A DNA stretch of 16,640 nucleotides from the NCBI GenBank assembly GCA_902493335.1, contig CABUPJ010000056.1:1-16640 (forward strand), in the 5' to 3' direction. Shown in pieces: positions 7,501-14,281 of this stretch. Every line of letters starts with the position of its first letter. Position 1 is the first letter of the stretch. The notes below the pieces were generated by a model. It was not told the DNA's origin. It ran no database searches and saw only the letters and a list, made by a program, of their open reading frames with translations. Position numbers and translations under genes: made by a program. Origin of the DNA: an uncultured Porphyromonadaceae bacterium (GTDB lineage: Bacteria; Bacteroidota; Bacteroidia; Bacteroidales; Muribaculaceae).

Positions 7501-7640
7501 ACGGCGACAAACCCGGCAACGAGATACAGTCGCCTATGGCTGTCGTCATTCTCGGCGGTCTGATTACATCGACCATTTTGAACATGTTTGTCGTCCCGGC
7601 GATTTACCTAATCACAAACAAGAAACATGAAAAAGAATAA
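4551..7640 (+). CDS. CusA/CzcA-family heavy-metal efflux RND pump
   Basis: This inner-membrane proton/metal antiporter has 1029 residues, normal for the HME-RND family. The first transmembrane helix (about residues 10-32) is followed by a porter domain with DIFPDLNAPTVVVMTEAPG. TM2-TM6 lie at about 340-500, a second porter domain follows TM7, and TM8-TM12 end the protein. The TM4 motif GIAIAIGSLVDDAIVDVENVY (two stretches, about 394-414) holds Asp404, Asp405 and Asp409, likely in proton relay. GRAELDEH (609-616) and SEIEAPY are hallmarks of one HME subgroup. The TM4 motif differs from that of E. coli CusA (AMVDAAIVMIEN as I recall it), so Cu/Ag is not assured and a divalent substrate (Zn, Co, Ni, Cd) is possible. 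The gene begins 6 bp after the adaptor stop and its 3' end overlaps the channel gene by 14 bp, so expression is coupled. Confidence 0.95.
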   Translation: MLNRIIKFSLDNRLTVLILMAVVFVAGMITLVRTEVDIFPDLNAPTVVVMTEAPGFAPEEVEKIVTYPIETAVNGSTGVRRVRSASASGLSTVWVEFDWGTDIYRARQIVTERLGALTEVLPPNVKTPTLGPQSSILGEMMIIGLTADSTSMLDLRTIAEKIMRPRLLAMGGVSQVSVIGGDVREYQIRLSPDRMKYFDVSLGEVMESVEGINDNSAGGVIYQYGNEYIVKGDVNTTSVDDIASSVVRSDSRGIVTVGDIADVVIGGAVPQIGLASVKAEPAVIITVTKQPAEGTIDLTERIDAELADMAQTLPADVKISTDIFRQSEFIDNSISNLQKALLEGAVFVIIVLFFFLMDMRTTLISIVALPLSIIISVLVLHFMGYTINTMSLGGIAIAIGSLVDDAIVDVENVYKRLRQNSALPPAEQKPAIKVVYEASTEVRMPIFNSSLIIIASFLPLFFLSGIEGRLLIPLGVAFIVALLASTLVALTVTPTLCSFLLGTRRENEKLGRQPLVAHKLTDLYRRALTASVGHTKAIIVSTAVLLVAAAIVFFTLGRGFLPGFNEGSFTINVSTLPGVSLEESDKIGREAERMIMSVPEIKTVARKTGRAELDEHSLGVNTSEIEAPYKLDSRTRGQVVAELRRKLGSLPGVNIEIGQPISHRIDAMLSGTESQIAIKIFGDDLNRLFATGNEIKEIITGVDGVVDANIEQQIERPELVIRPRRQLLAAYGIKIADFNSIVNTAIGGTAVSQVYENGQPYDVTVIVEPESRSTIDAISQLSIDSNRGKIPLSDVAEIISSSGPNTINRENVKRRIVVSANVEGRDLRSTVNDIRCRIESDVTLPPNYYVSYGGQFESEASASATLMWTSLCALMIILMLLYQEFRNIRQSLIILVNMPLAMIGAIFMLRLTSGEINIPAIIGFISLMGITTRNGMLLMNRYNRLRDEGYSPVDRVVTGSCDRLLPIIMTALTSALALIPLALNGDKPGNEIQSPMAVVILGGLITSTILNMFVVPAIYLITNKKHEKE

Positions 7641-8817
7641 TCTCAGCGCCATATTCCTCATAATCACGGCTGCGGCCACGGCACATGCCGGCACCGGCGC
7701 CTATGACGAGATAATCTCACAGATTATGACAAACAACCTCTCGCTTAAAGCCGAAAAGGCCTCACTCGAGAGTCAGGGCCTCGAAATCAAGGCCGAAAAC
7801 AATCTCGCAGACCCCGAAGTCGGCTTCGAGCACCAGTGGGGCGAAGGGGCGTTAGGCAACAAATGGAACATCACCGTCAGCCAGTCGTTCGACTGGCCCG
7901 GTGCCTACCGCGCCCGCAGCCGCGCATCGCGACAGGCTGAAAACGCATTCGCCATGCTCTACCGAAGCAAGGAGAACGAACTCAGGCTCAACACACGCCG
8001 CCTGCTCATCGACATCAGCTATTGTCTGCAGCGCCGCAAGCTCACAGAGACTGTCAGCGACAACGTCGGCCGCCTCAACGAACTGATCTCGACCGCCTAC
8101 GAACACGGACAGGCGACCATCCTCGACCTCAGCAAGATAAGACTGCAGCTCGCCGAAAGCCGCACGACGCTCGAGACCATCGACAGCGAACTCGCTTCGC
8201 TGCGCGCCGACCTCATCTCTCTCAACGGCAATCAGGCTGTAGCGATTGACGGCCTCGAAAGCTATGACAGCGACAGACTGTTGAGCGAGGATCAGTATCT
8301 CGAGACCATCGACGGCAGCGATCTCACCGCAGCAGCGCTCAAGGCTGAAAGCGACTACCGGCTTGCCGGCGCACGCGCCGCTCGCCTGGGCGCCTACCCC
8401 GGTTTCAGCCTCGGCTATGTCCACAACGTCGAGTTAGGCGAGAAATTCAACGGTTTCTCGGTCAGTGTCACACTGCCCTTCTTCTCTAACCGTCACAAGA
8501 GCCAGAGCGCCCGACTCGCCGCCGAAGCAGCCGAACTCGCCGTCACCGACTACCGCATGTCGGCCCAGACGCGCATCGTCACCGACTTCGCCGCCGCGCG
8601 CCGCATCGAAAAACGCATCGACGCCTACGACGCCATCTTTGCAAACGACGTCGACTATCTCGCACTACTCAAAAAGTCGTATGACGGCGGACAGATAACC
8701 GTGCTCGACTACCTCCTTGAAATCAACTACTTCACGGAGGCACGTCTTAACTATCTCGCGCTCTGTCACGACTACCGCCTGCGTCTCGCCGACCTCAACC
8801 GATACATTACCGACTGA
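7627..8817 (+). CDS. TolC-family outer-membrane efflux channel (CusC/CzcC-like)
   Basis: This 396-residue protein is the outer-membrane duct of the tripartite metal exporter. A signal peptide (MKKNN, hydrophobic core, ending ATAHAG near residue 22) precedes two TolC-type repeats of long alpha-helices joined by short beta segments. The first covers about residues 25-205, with Ala/Glu/Leu-rich helices and QSFDWPGAYRARSRASRQA. The second covers about 215-390, with LGAYPGFSLGYVHN, VSVTLPFFSNRHKSQSARL and a closing LDYLLEINYFTEARLNYL. No lipobox Cys is present, unlike CusC. It overlaps the pump gene by 14 bp and is followed by a strong terminator, marking the operon's end. Confidence 0.92.
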   Translation: MKKNNLSAIFLIITAAATAHAGTGAYDEIISQIMTNNLSLKAEKASLESQGLEIKAENNLADPEVGFEHQWGEGALGNKWNITVSQSFDWPGAYRARSRASRQAENAFAMLYRSKENELRLNTRRLLIDISYCLQRRKLTETVSDNVGRLNELISTAYEHGQATILDLSKIRLQLAESRTTLETIDSELASLRADLISLNGNQAVAIDGLESYDSDRLLSEDQYLETIDGSDLTAAALKAESDYRLAGARAARLGAYPGFSLGYVHNVELGEKFNGFSVSVTLPFFSNRHKSQSARLAAEAAELAVTDYRMSAQTRIVTDFAAARRIEKRIDAYDAIFANDVDYLALLKKSYDGGQITVLDYLLEINYFTEARLNYLALCHDYRLRLADLNRYITD

Positions 8818-8836
8818 ACCGGCTCTTATACCAACA

Positions 8837-8866
8837 AGAAAAGCGGGGCGTGCCCCGCTTTTTTTA
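8837..8866 (+). terminator. Rho-independent terminator of the metal-efflux operon
   Basis: A GC-rich stem, AAGCGGGGC with GCCCCGCTT around a 2-4 nt loop (arms within 8839-8862), is followed by an unbroken T run to 8865. It lies 20 bp after the TolC-like stop codon. The minus-strand reading is GCTTTTCTTG, partly U-rich, so it may also stop transcripts of the converging fimbrillin gene. Confidence 0.9.
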
Positions 8867-8884
8867 TTTTCTGATGGAGTAATT

Positions 8885-9925
8885 TCACATTTCATCAATT
8901 GAAAAATCGTCGACTGTCACGTCAAATTCAATCTTGTCAAGGACGTCTGGATTATTGATTTCTATATTGTATATATAAGCGTGGCCCGGTTTCCACTCCC
9001 TGACAGTGCCGGATGTTGTCGGATACACAATGCGTCCATAAGGAGATTCGGCCACAAGCATATAATCTGGCGTCTTTGAGTTAGGCCACAGCTTGACTCC
9101 GGTAGCAGTGTCGAATATCTCGCAGTCAACCTGAATAAACGTACCTGTATAATCGGAATTCGTCAGCTGCGTTTCACCCAGAAGCTGAGGTATCGCGAAA
9201 CTATAATTGAGGTTGTTTTCGGTGTAATCGGTCGGCACAGGTGTAAGAGTAACCGCTTCATCCTCACTTATAGCATAGAACAGAAGAGCTTTCCCAAATT
9301 TTTTGAATAGCGACCATGAACCGACAACATCAGGCGCCGATGCAAGTGTCGACTCTGTCGGGAAGTTAAAAGTACCCTGCAGATACAGGTTGCATAGTGA
9401 GATATGACCGATTTTGACAGAAATACGCTGATTGGTGCTGCTGAGCATCACGCTGACCCGCGACAAGGCATGGCGGAAGTTCAACAGCACGGGAGCGGCC
9501 TGCTGCGTCACTTGCGTCTTCACAGAATACAGCAAGTCGACATTGCCGGGATTGAGGTAATCGGGTATGTTACCTCCTTCCATTCCTTTGATATCGGGCG
9601 AATCGGTAATATCGGGGCTGAAAGCATAAAAGTTGATGGGACTTACGGGCCAATACGCCTCCGGCGAATATGTCCACGAACCGCCGCTGCGGGTAACTTT
9701 CACTCCATCCATAAGAGTCTCGCCCTCGGTAAAGCCATAGACTACAAACTCTTTCAATGTAGCGGTTGTTGTCGACGCAGCGCGGGAAGCATTCGGCGCG
9801 ACAGCACTGAACGATATGACATTGCTGCTGACCGGTGCATCGTTCTCGTTGTCGCTGCAAGACGACATAGCACTTGCCAATGCAATGCCGGCAACGCCGA
9901 GAATCATCATTTTTGTTTTCATCAT
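8885..9925 (-). CDS. fimbrillin-family lipoprotein
   Basis: This is probably a structural or tip subunit of a Bacteroidales type V fimbria (Mfa-like, PF13149), a surface adhesin. The 346-residue product has a lipoprotein signal with MSSC (Cys23) and then an Ala/Ser/Thr-rich region. Arg48 in NASRAAS is a plausible protease site: in type V pili an arginine-specific protease removes the N-terminal strand and allows donor-strand assembly. Beta-rich domains follow, with the family-typical phrases YWPVSPINFYAFSP, LLNFRHALSRV and GHAYIYNIEI. The last segment, EFDVTVDDFSIDEM, resembles the conserved C-terminal strand. It lies 70 bp after a DUF5119 gene in the same direction. Base composition is clearly more AT-rich than in the neighbouring pump genes, as expected for a variable surface locus. 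Confidence 0.88.
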   Translation of the reverse strand: MMKTKMMILGVAGIALASAMSSCSDNENDAPVSSNVISFSAVAPNASRAASTTTATLKEFVVYGFTEGETLMDGVKVTRSGGSWTYSPEAYWPVSPINFYAFSPDITDSPDIKGMEGGNIPDYLNPGNVDLLYSVKTQVTQQAAPVLLNFRHALSRVSVMLSSTNQRISVKIGHISLCNLYLQGTFNFPTESTLASAPDVVGSWSLFKKFGKALLFYAISEDEAVTLTPVPTDYTENNLNYSFAIPQLLGETQLTNSDYTGTFIQVDCEIFDTATGVKLWPNSKTPDYMLVAESPYGRIVYPTTSGTVREWKPGHAYIYNIEINNPDVLDKIEFDVTVDDFSIDEM

Positions 9926-9995
9926 TTTTATAGTATTAATTCAACAATTGCTTTTTGGAAGGCAACATAAAATGTCTATACAAGATAAACACCTG

Positions 9996-10937
9996 TCAAC
10001 TGTTTATGTTTATGGTGACCGAAATCCAGCCGTCGACGCCGACATCGAAAGCACCCGGATTATCGACATGCTCTGATTTTTCAATCCTTAGACCATGAAT
10101 GACAACCTTCACATCCAGCGGATCAGCGGCTTCACGCACCTGCCCTGTCACATCAAACGTATAGCTGAACTTGCGGTTGTCTGCAAGCAGCACCAGCAGT
10201 GTCAGCTTATTGTCTGCATCGGGAGTCACGGGTATGCCGAAAGTCACAAATTCGCCCTCTATAACCGAATCACCATTTTTATGTGCGTCAGATCTGACTG
10301 TCACGGGATAATTTTCCTTACACCCGGTGACAAGATTTAACGCACCGGCCAGACCGCTGAATGTAACGCCCATCGCCTTCACGCCGTCGAGATTCTCGAC
10401 ATCGTCTATTATAAAACTGTATCGTGCGGTCAACTGCCTCTGCTGCATAGTGAGGATAAAGTCTTTTGAATATCGACTTTGGCCGCCATCGGCAGAATAA
10501 GTCAGGCCATTATAATCGATTGCAACCCGGTCATAACTGCAGCCCCACATCATATCAGGGCATTTAACAAGCCGCTGGCCGCCGACGGGCTCACGACAGA
10601 CCAAGTCGGTATAAGCCGTATAGCCTCTGTAACCATCATCTTCTCTGAATCTTACATTATATGTATCGTCGTTAAAACTCAACACACTGTAGAGTCCGAG
10701 CGGCATCCCGACGCGGCCTCCGTCCTTTCCCGGAAAATCAAAGCGCCACGGCTCTCCGCCACCATCCGCAAAAAACAGACAGGCCATGCCTTCAGGATCT
10801 GCGTTGACTGTCTGACTCCAGTCATTATCAACCGTAATCATCAGTGTCGGAGGGCAATTATCGTAATCATATATACACGACGACAGCATCAGGCTCAGAA
10901 CGAGCATCGATTTTATCGGATGACGGCACGGATACAT
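9996..10937 (-). CDS. DUF5119 / FimB-Mfa2-like fimbrial lipoprotein
   Basis: This 313-residue lipoprotein is probably the anchor or accessory partner of the adjacent fimbrillin. The signal peptide ends in the lipobox LSSC (Cys21), followed by IYDYDNCPPTLMITVDNDW, a pattern I associate with DUF5119 and FimB/Mfa2 proteins (acidic cluster, Cys-Pro, then a beta strand with Asp-Trp). Later phrases in the same style are PEGMACLFFADGGGEPW, FDFPGKDGG and a 'LGLYSVLSFNDDT' strand. The C-terminus, GAFDVGVDGWISVTI, resembles the last strand of fimbrial subunits. In Porphyromonas, FimB and Mfa2 anchor the pilus and limit its length; whether this protein does so is inference. The ATG at 10937 lies about 28 bp after a perfect inverted repeat in the leader. 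No convincing TAnnTTTG promoter is visible. Confidence 0.82.
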   Translation of the reverse strand: MYPCRHPIKSMLVLSLMLSSCIYDYDNCPPTLMITVDNDWSQTVNADPEGMACLFFADGGGEPWRFDFPGKDGGRVGMPLGLYSVLSFNDDTYNVRFREDDGYRGYTAYTDLVCREPVGGQRLVKCPDMMWGCSYDRVAIDYNGLTYSADGGQSRYSKDFILTMQQRQLTARYSFIIDDVENLDGVKAMGVTFSGLAGALNLVTGCKENYPVTVRSDAHKNGDSVIEGEFVTFGIPVTPDADNKLTLLVLLADNRKFSYTFDVTGQVREAADPLDVKVVIHGLRIEKSEHVDNPGAFDVGVDGWISVTININS

Positions 10938-10964
10938 AATATGAATACTGTTAATTTAATAAGA

Positions 10965-10992
10965 AAAACACTTGTAGACAAACAAGTGTTTT
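10965..10992. repeat. perfect 10-bp inverted repeat in the fimbrial leader
   Basis: AAAACACTTG (10965-10974) and CAAGTGTTTT (10983-10992) are exact reverse complements separated by 8 nt (TAGACAAA). On the minus strand the second arm runs into TTTTTCTTATT, so it could be a second terminator in tandem with the one at 11001-11047, an attenuator for the fimbrial operon, or a palindromic operator. The arms are too close together for an invertible promoter. I cannot choose among these roles from sequence alone. Confidence 0.75.
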
Positions 10993-11000
10993 CAATTGTA

Positions 11001-11047
11001 CTAAAAACAGCAACGCCCGCACATGCCGTAATCATATGCAGGCGTTG
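11001..11047 (-). terminator. strong minus-strand terminator after the DUF4293 gene
   Basis: In minus-strand RNA the arms CAACGCCTGCATATG (11047-11033) and CATGTGCGGGCGTTG (11025-11011) form a 15-bp stem with two U-G wobbles and a 7-nt loop, followed by the T-rich CTGTTTTTAG. In plus-strand RNA both wobbles become A-C mismatches, so the structure is oriented for the minus-strand operon. It separates that operon from the fimbrial pair. Confidence 0.85.
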
Positions 11048-11072
11048 TCTTAAAAATTTTAAACCGGTAGAA

Positions 11073-11492
11073 TCAGCGCAGGCGGTTGTAGCTGTCGAGA
11101 AGTTTACGGTCGCGGTTCATCATCGAATAGGCGCCGAGAGCGAGAACAAATGTCACGACAAGCAGCGTGACACCGCCGAAAATAATGAGCCGGGCGTCGG
11201 GCATAGCATAATACACGATGAAAATGCCTGTGACAATGGCAGCTACAAGCAGAACCATAGACACAAGCGTCATAGTCATCTGACGCTTCAGATCCTTATA
11301 CATGAATATCGACAGAAACAAAACCACACCGATGAGTATGCTCACAATCATCAGAACGGGAGCGTCTTTGAGATAGACACTCTCGACCTGCTCTGCCGTG
11401 GCCGAAACCGTGGCGAAAGGTGTCGAACAGAAAATTGCCATAACTATGACCGCGAGAGCGAGCAAAACGGTCTGCCATCTTTGAATTACCAT
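11073..11492 (-). CDS. DUF4293 family four-helix membrane protein
   Basis: This is a 139-residue inner-membrane protein of unknown function, from a family I associate with Bacteroidota. It opens with MVIQRWQTVLLALAVIVMAI (first membrane helix), with further helices at about residues 44-63, 73-95 and 101-121. It ends in the cytoplasmic-looking tail MNRDRKLLDSYNRLR; both the start and this tail are typical of DUF4293. It begins 5 bp after the stop of the TPR gene and is followed by a strong terminator, so it is the last gene of its operon. Nothing in the sequence reveals a substrate or partner. Confidence 0.8.
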   Translation of the reverse strand: MVIQRWQTVLLALAVIVMAIFCSTPFATVSATAEQVESVYLKDAPVLMIVSILIGVVLFLSIFMYKDLKRQMTMTLVSMVLLVAAIVTGIFIVYYAMPDARLIIFGGVTLLVVTFVLALGAYSMMNRDRKLLDSYNRLR

Positions 11493-11497
11493 ATATT

Positions 11498-13699
11498 TTA
11501 AGATTTTAAAGAATTAATAATCGCATCGATCATAAGAGGTTTATGTGAAATATCGGCTCCGGCCTCAACCAGCCGGTCGGTGTCTTTGTCAAGACGTCTG
11601 ACAAGATCATTGATGCCGTCAGGCGCGAGACTGCAATATCGTTTATAGCCCTCGACGGCTCCGGCGATGTCGTTTTCAGCCCAGGCAAGGTGAGCGCGTC
11701 CGAGACAGTCTTCAGCCGTAGTTTCCGAGGCAAAAAGTCTGTCATAATAGCGCCGGCTGAGGTCATGACGGCGCATAATAAAATAAAGACCTGCGAGAGC
11801 GCGGGCGGGTTTCAGCGACGATTCGTCGATGAATTCGGCTTTCAGGAAACTGTTGACCGCCTTGTCATAATCTTTTATCTTTGCATAGAGAGTGCCCTGT
11901 GTCATCGCGAGTTCAAACGACTGCGGATCGAGCTTTTCAAGACGCTCACAGACAGCAAGCGCGCGGTCATACTGGCCGAGACAACGCAGGACATAGATAT
12001 ATCGCCGTAGCGTCCAGCGGTTTGACCCGTCGAGCAGGTCGCTCTGCTCATATGCCAGAGCGGCCCGGTCGTAGAGTCCGAGGCGTTCATAGGCGTAACC
12101 GAGCTGACGGCTGCGGGCTGCCGACGGGTCTGCCGTCTCGTCGACGAGACTGAGATAGCGTATCGCCTTGTCATAGCACTGCAGCCTGATATACAGCGCG
12201 GCAAGAGATTCCAGCTCGCCGGTATTGCTGAAATCTTCGGCAAGCCTGGGATTGTCGAGCACATCGACCACATCGGCAAAGGGATTATAAAACTCGCCTT
12301 TGCGGCGAAAGAGTTTGTAGAAACGATATATACTCAGGATATAGTTGTTTGTCACGACCTTGCGCTGTGCCGGAGGCAACGAGGCCAGCACGCCGAGCGA
12401 TTCGCTGAACTGGCGCGAGTGCATGTCAAACTGCTTCATCATCATCTCCCGCTGGGCCGACGGCATCATCGACACCGACAGTATCATCGAATATTTGTCG
12501 CCGTCGCAGATATATGGCGCGCGGTCGATAAGCGCCGCAAATGTGGCGTCGCTGCTGATGTCATTGTCGCTCACGACCGTCAGACCCGTGCGGTAAGGCA
12601 TAAACCAGTTGGCGACGTCATTGAAAAACGGGAACTGCTTGAGATTGGCGAAAGTCGCCAGAAAGACATCACTGCCCTGTTCCTGCATCTCGCCGAATTC
12701 CTTGAGAGTGTCGCGCATCCTGCTGTCTGACAGCAGTTCCGACAGGTCCGGATTATCTTCGGGCGACATGCCGTCGGCATCGAGAGCCATCTCGTCGAGA
12801 CGCTCTGAGATATTTTCGCTCATCTTTTTGATCTGAGGCATTATCTCATCGCGCAGACGGGCGGCGATGCGCTCGGTGTCAGCGGTGTTGACAAGTTCCT
12901 TGACCGTGATTGTAAGATTCTCATACCATCCGGGCAATTCTCTGACGGCGGCGAGGTGTTTGTCGAAACTGTCAGAGAAAACAGCCTTGTCATATTTCAC
13001 CATGGCGATGACATAACCTGTCATGGCGCGTGACGACACAGTCGTCGATTTACATTTATAGGCATCGAGAAGCAAATCGAAACGTCGTTCGTCGAAAAAC
13101 TCGAGCAGACCGACGGTTATACCGCTTACAAAAAGTGCCTTGGCCTCATCAGAGATGGCATCGTCGTCAAGCATCGCCGATATCGTGGCGGCATCGTCGG
13201 CTGTGAACGGATATACGGTCCACAGACGGTTGAAGATATCAGTCTCTATCAGTTCGCTGCGGCGCCGTAGTTCGCGGGTTGCCTCGGTACCGCTTTCTAT
13301 TGTCTTGAAAGGCGATATGGCATCGAGCGATTTCAGATATGCGGCATAAAGCGAGGCAAATGTCTCGTCTTTACGCATCGACAGGCTCCTGACGGTGTTA
13401 TAGTAGAGCGTCGGGGTATCTGTCATCGAAAGCGAGCGCACAAGCATGTCTCTGACAGCTGTCGCCTCGCTGACGAGCGACATATAGAGAGCGTCGCGTC
13501 CGGGATCGGCAAGCCCTTCTGCGAAATATTTGAGGAGGTAAGTATAACTCTGACGCATCGAGGCGACACGGTCGTTTATCCTCCATTCGCCCGCCGAAGC
13601 CGAAACATTCGACAGCATATCAAGGGCTTCGAGAAGACGGCGGCGCTCCAGCACCGAGTCAAAATCTCGTTTGAATTTATCTATCTCTTTGGCAGTCAT
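11498..13699 (-). CDS. large TPR-repeat protein of unknown function
   Basis: This 733-residue protein has no signal peptide or membrane helix and is probably cytoplasmic. Residues 1-490 are helical and match no family I can name; a charged stretch at about 290-330 (KKMSENISERLDEMALDADG) is acidic. Residues 494-690 contain about five tetratricopeptide-like helix pairs, recognisable by YDKAIRYL, LGYAYERLGLYDRAALAYEQ, LGQYDRALAVCERL, YAKIKDYDKAVNSFLKAE and WAENDIAGAVEGYKRY. TPR arrays bind partner proteins, so this is probably a scaffold or adaptor. Downstream DUF4293 begins after 5 bp; upstream, 67 bp separate it from the YcxB-like gene. A broad TPR label is safe, the function is not known. Confidence 0.85.
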   Translation of the reverse strand: MTAKEIDKFKRDFDSVLERRRLLEALDMLSNVSASAGEWRINDRVASMRQSYTYLLKYFAEGLADPGRDALYMSLVSEATAVRDMLVRSLSMTDTPTLYYNTVRSLSMRKDETFASLYAAYLKSLDAISPFKTIESGTEATRELRRRSELIETDIFNRLWTVYPFTADDAATISAMLDDDAISDEAKALFVSGITVGLLEFFDERRFDLLLDAYKCKSTTVSSRAMTGYVIAMVKYDKAVFSDSFDKHLAAVRELPGWYENLTITVKELVNTADTERIAARLRDEIMPQIKKMSENISERLDEMALDADGMSPEDNPDLSELLSDSRMRDTLKEFGEMQEQGSDVFLATFANLKQFPFFNDVANWFMPYRTGLTVVSDNDISSDATFAALIDRAPYICDGDKYSMILSVSMMPSAQREMMMKQFDMHSRQFSESLGVLASLPPAQRKVVTNNYILSIYRFYKLFRRKGEFYNPFADVVDVLDNPRLAEDFSNTGELESLAALYIRLQCYDKAIRYLSLVDETADPSAARSRQLGYAYERLGLYDRAALAYEQSDLLDGSNRWTLRRYIYVLRCLGQYDRALAVCERLEKLDPQSFELAMTQGTLYAKIKDYDKAVNSFLKAEFIDESSLKPARALAGLYFIMRRHDLSRRYYDRLFASETTAEDCLGRAHLAWAENDIAGAVEGYKRYCSLAPDGINDLVRRLDKDTDRLVEAGADISHKPLMIDAIINSLKS

Positions 13700-13766
13700 T
13701 GGCTGTGGTATAATTCTTATATAAAGTATAACGCTTCAATGGCAAATTTTGTGCCAAAAAACAGCG

Positions 13767-14270
13767 TCAATCATCGACATAATCATCAAATCGTGATAAA
13801 ATTGCCTCCCACGCATCCGGCGGCAGTACATCGGCCGGCACGACAAGGTCCGGGCGATGCCCTCCCCTGAAAGCAAACCTGACAGTCTGTGACGATCTCG
13901 AGACACCCTTAAACTCTGGCCAATCGAAAAAGTCGGGAGCGAAGCGCGACGGCGTGTCCTCGCCGCGCCCGAGATATTCGACTGTCAGTCCGCTGTCGTC
14001 GGCGACTATGCGTTGCGGTTCGGACAGCCTGACAGTCTCGGGCGCGAGGCCGTGCCTGAACCACACCATCGTCAGCACCATAGGGAAGACGATGAAGACG
14101 AAGATGAGCGTCACATAGACAAATCTCAGGTCGTAGCACGATGCGATGACGAGCGCCGCAAGAGGCAACACGACCGCCGCGATATGACGCGACAGCCATG
14201 AAAAGGCAATCCCGCGCATAACTCGCGCGGGATCGCACTTATATTCATTGCTGATATATCGCATTGACAT
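13767..14270 (-). CDS. two-helix membrane protein with YcxB-like C-terminal domain
   Basis: This 167-residue protein has two membrane helices at about residues 29-47 and 50-70, then a soluble domain at 80-160. The soluble part shows an order typical of YcxB-like PH-fold proteins: ADDSGLTVEYLGRGE (short strands), FDWPEFKGVSRSSQTVRFAF (the 'W-x2-F/I-x-V' strand pair), LVVPADVLPP ('IP..' strand) and a closing helix, DAWEAILSRF. The match is by eye and only moderately sure. Its ATG (14270) lies 11 bp after the peptidase stop (14282), so the two are probably cotranscribed. Function is unknown. ATG 14264 (second Met) is also possible. Confidence 0.72.
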   Translation of the reverse strand: MSMRYISNEYKCDPARVMRGIAFSWLSRHIAAVVLPLAALVIASCYDLRFVYVTLIFVFIVFPMVLTMVWFRHGLAPETVRLSEPQRIVADDSGLTVEYLGRGEDTPSRFAPDFFDWPEFKGVSRSSQTVRFAFRGGHRPDLVVPADVLPPDAWEAILSRFDDYVDD

Positions 14271-14281
14271 CGTTGTCCCGG

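Noticed and set aside
10965..10992. invertible promoter for fimbrial phase variation
   Set aside because: The repeat arms are only 8 nt apart and no second distant copy or recombinase gene is visible in the window.
10479..11501. 340-codon plus-strand open frame
   Set aside because: It runs opposite the DUF5119 and DUF4293 genes and across their terminator; its product is His/Asn/Ile-rich and resembles no protein.
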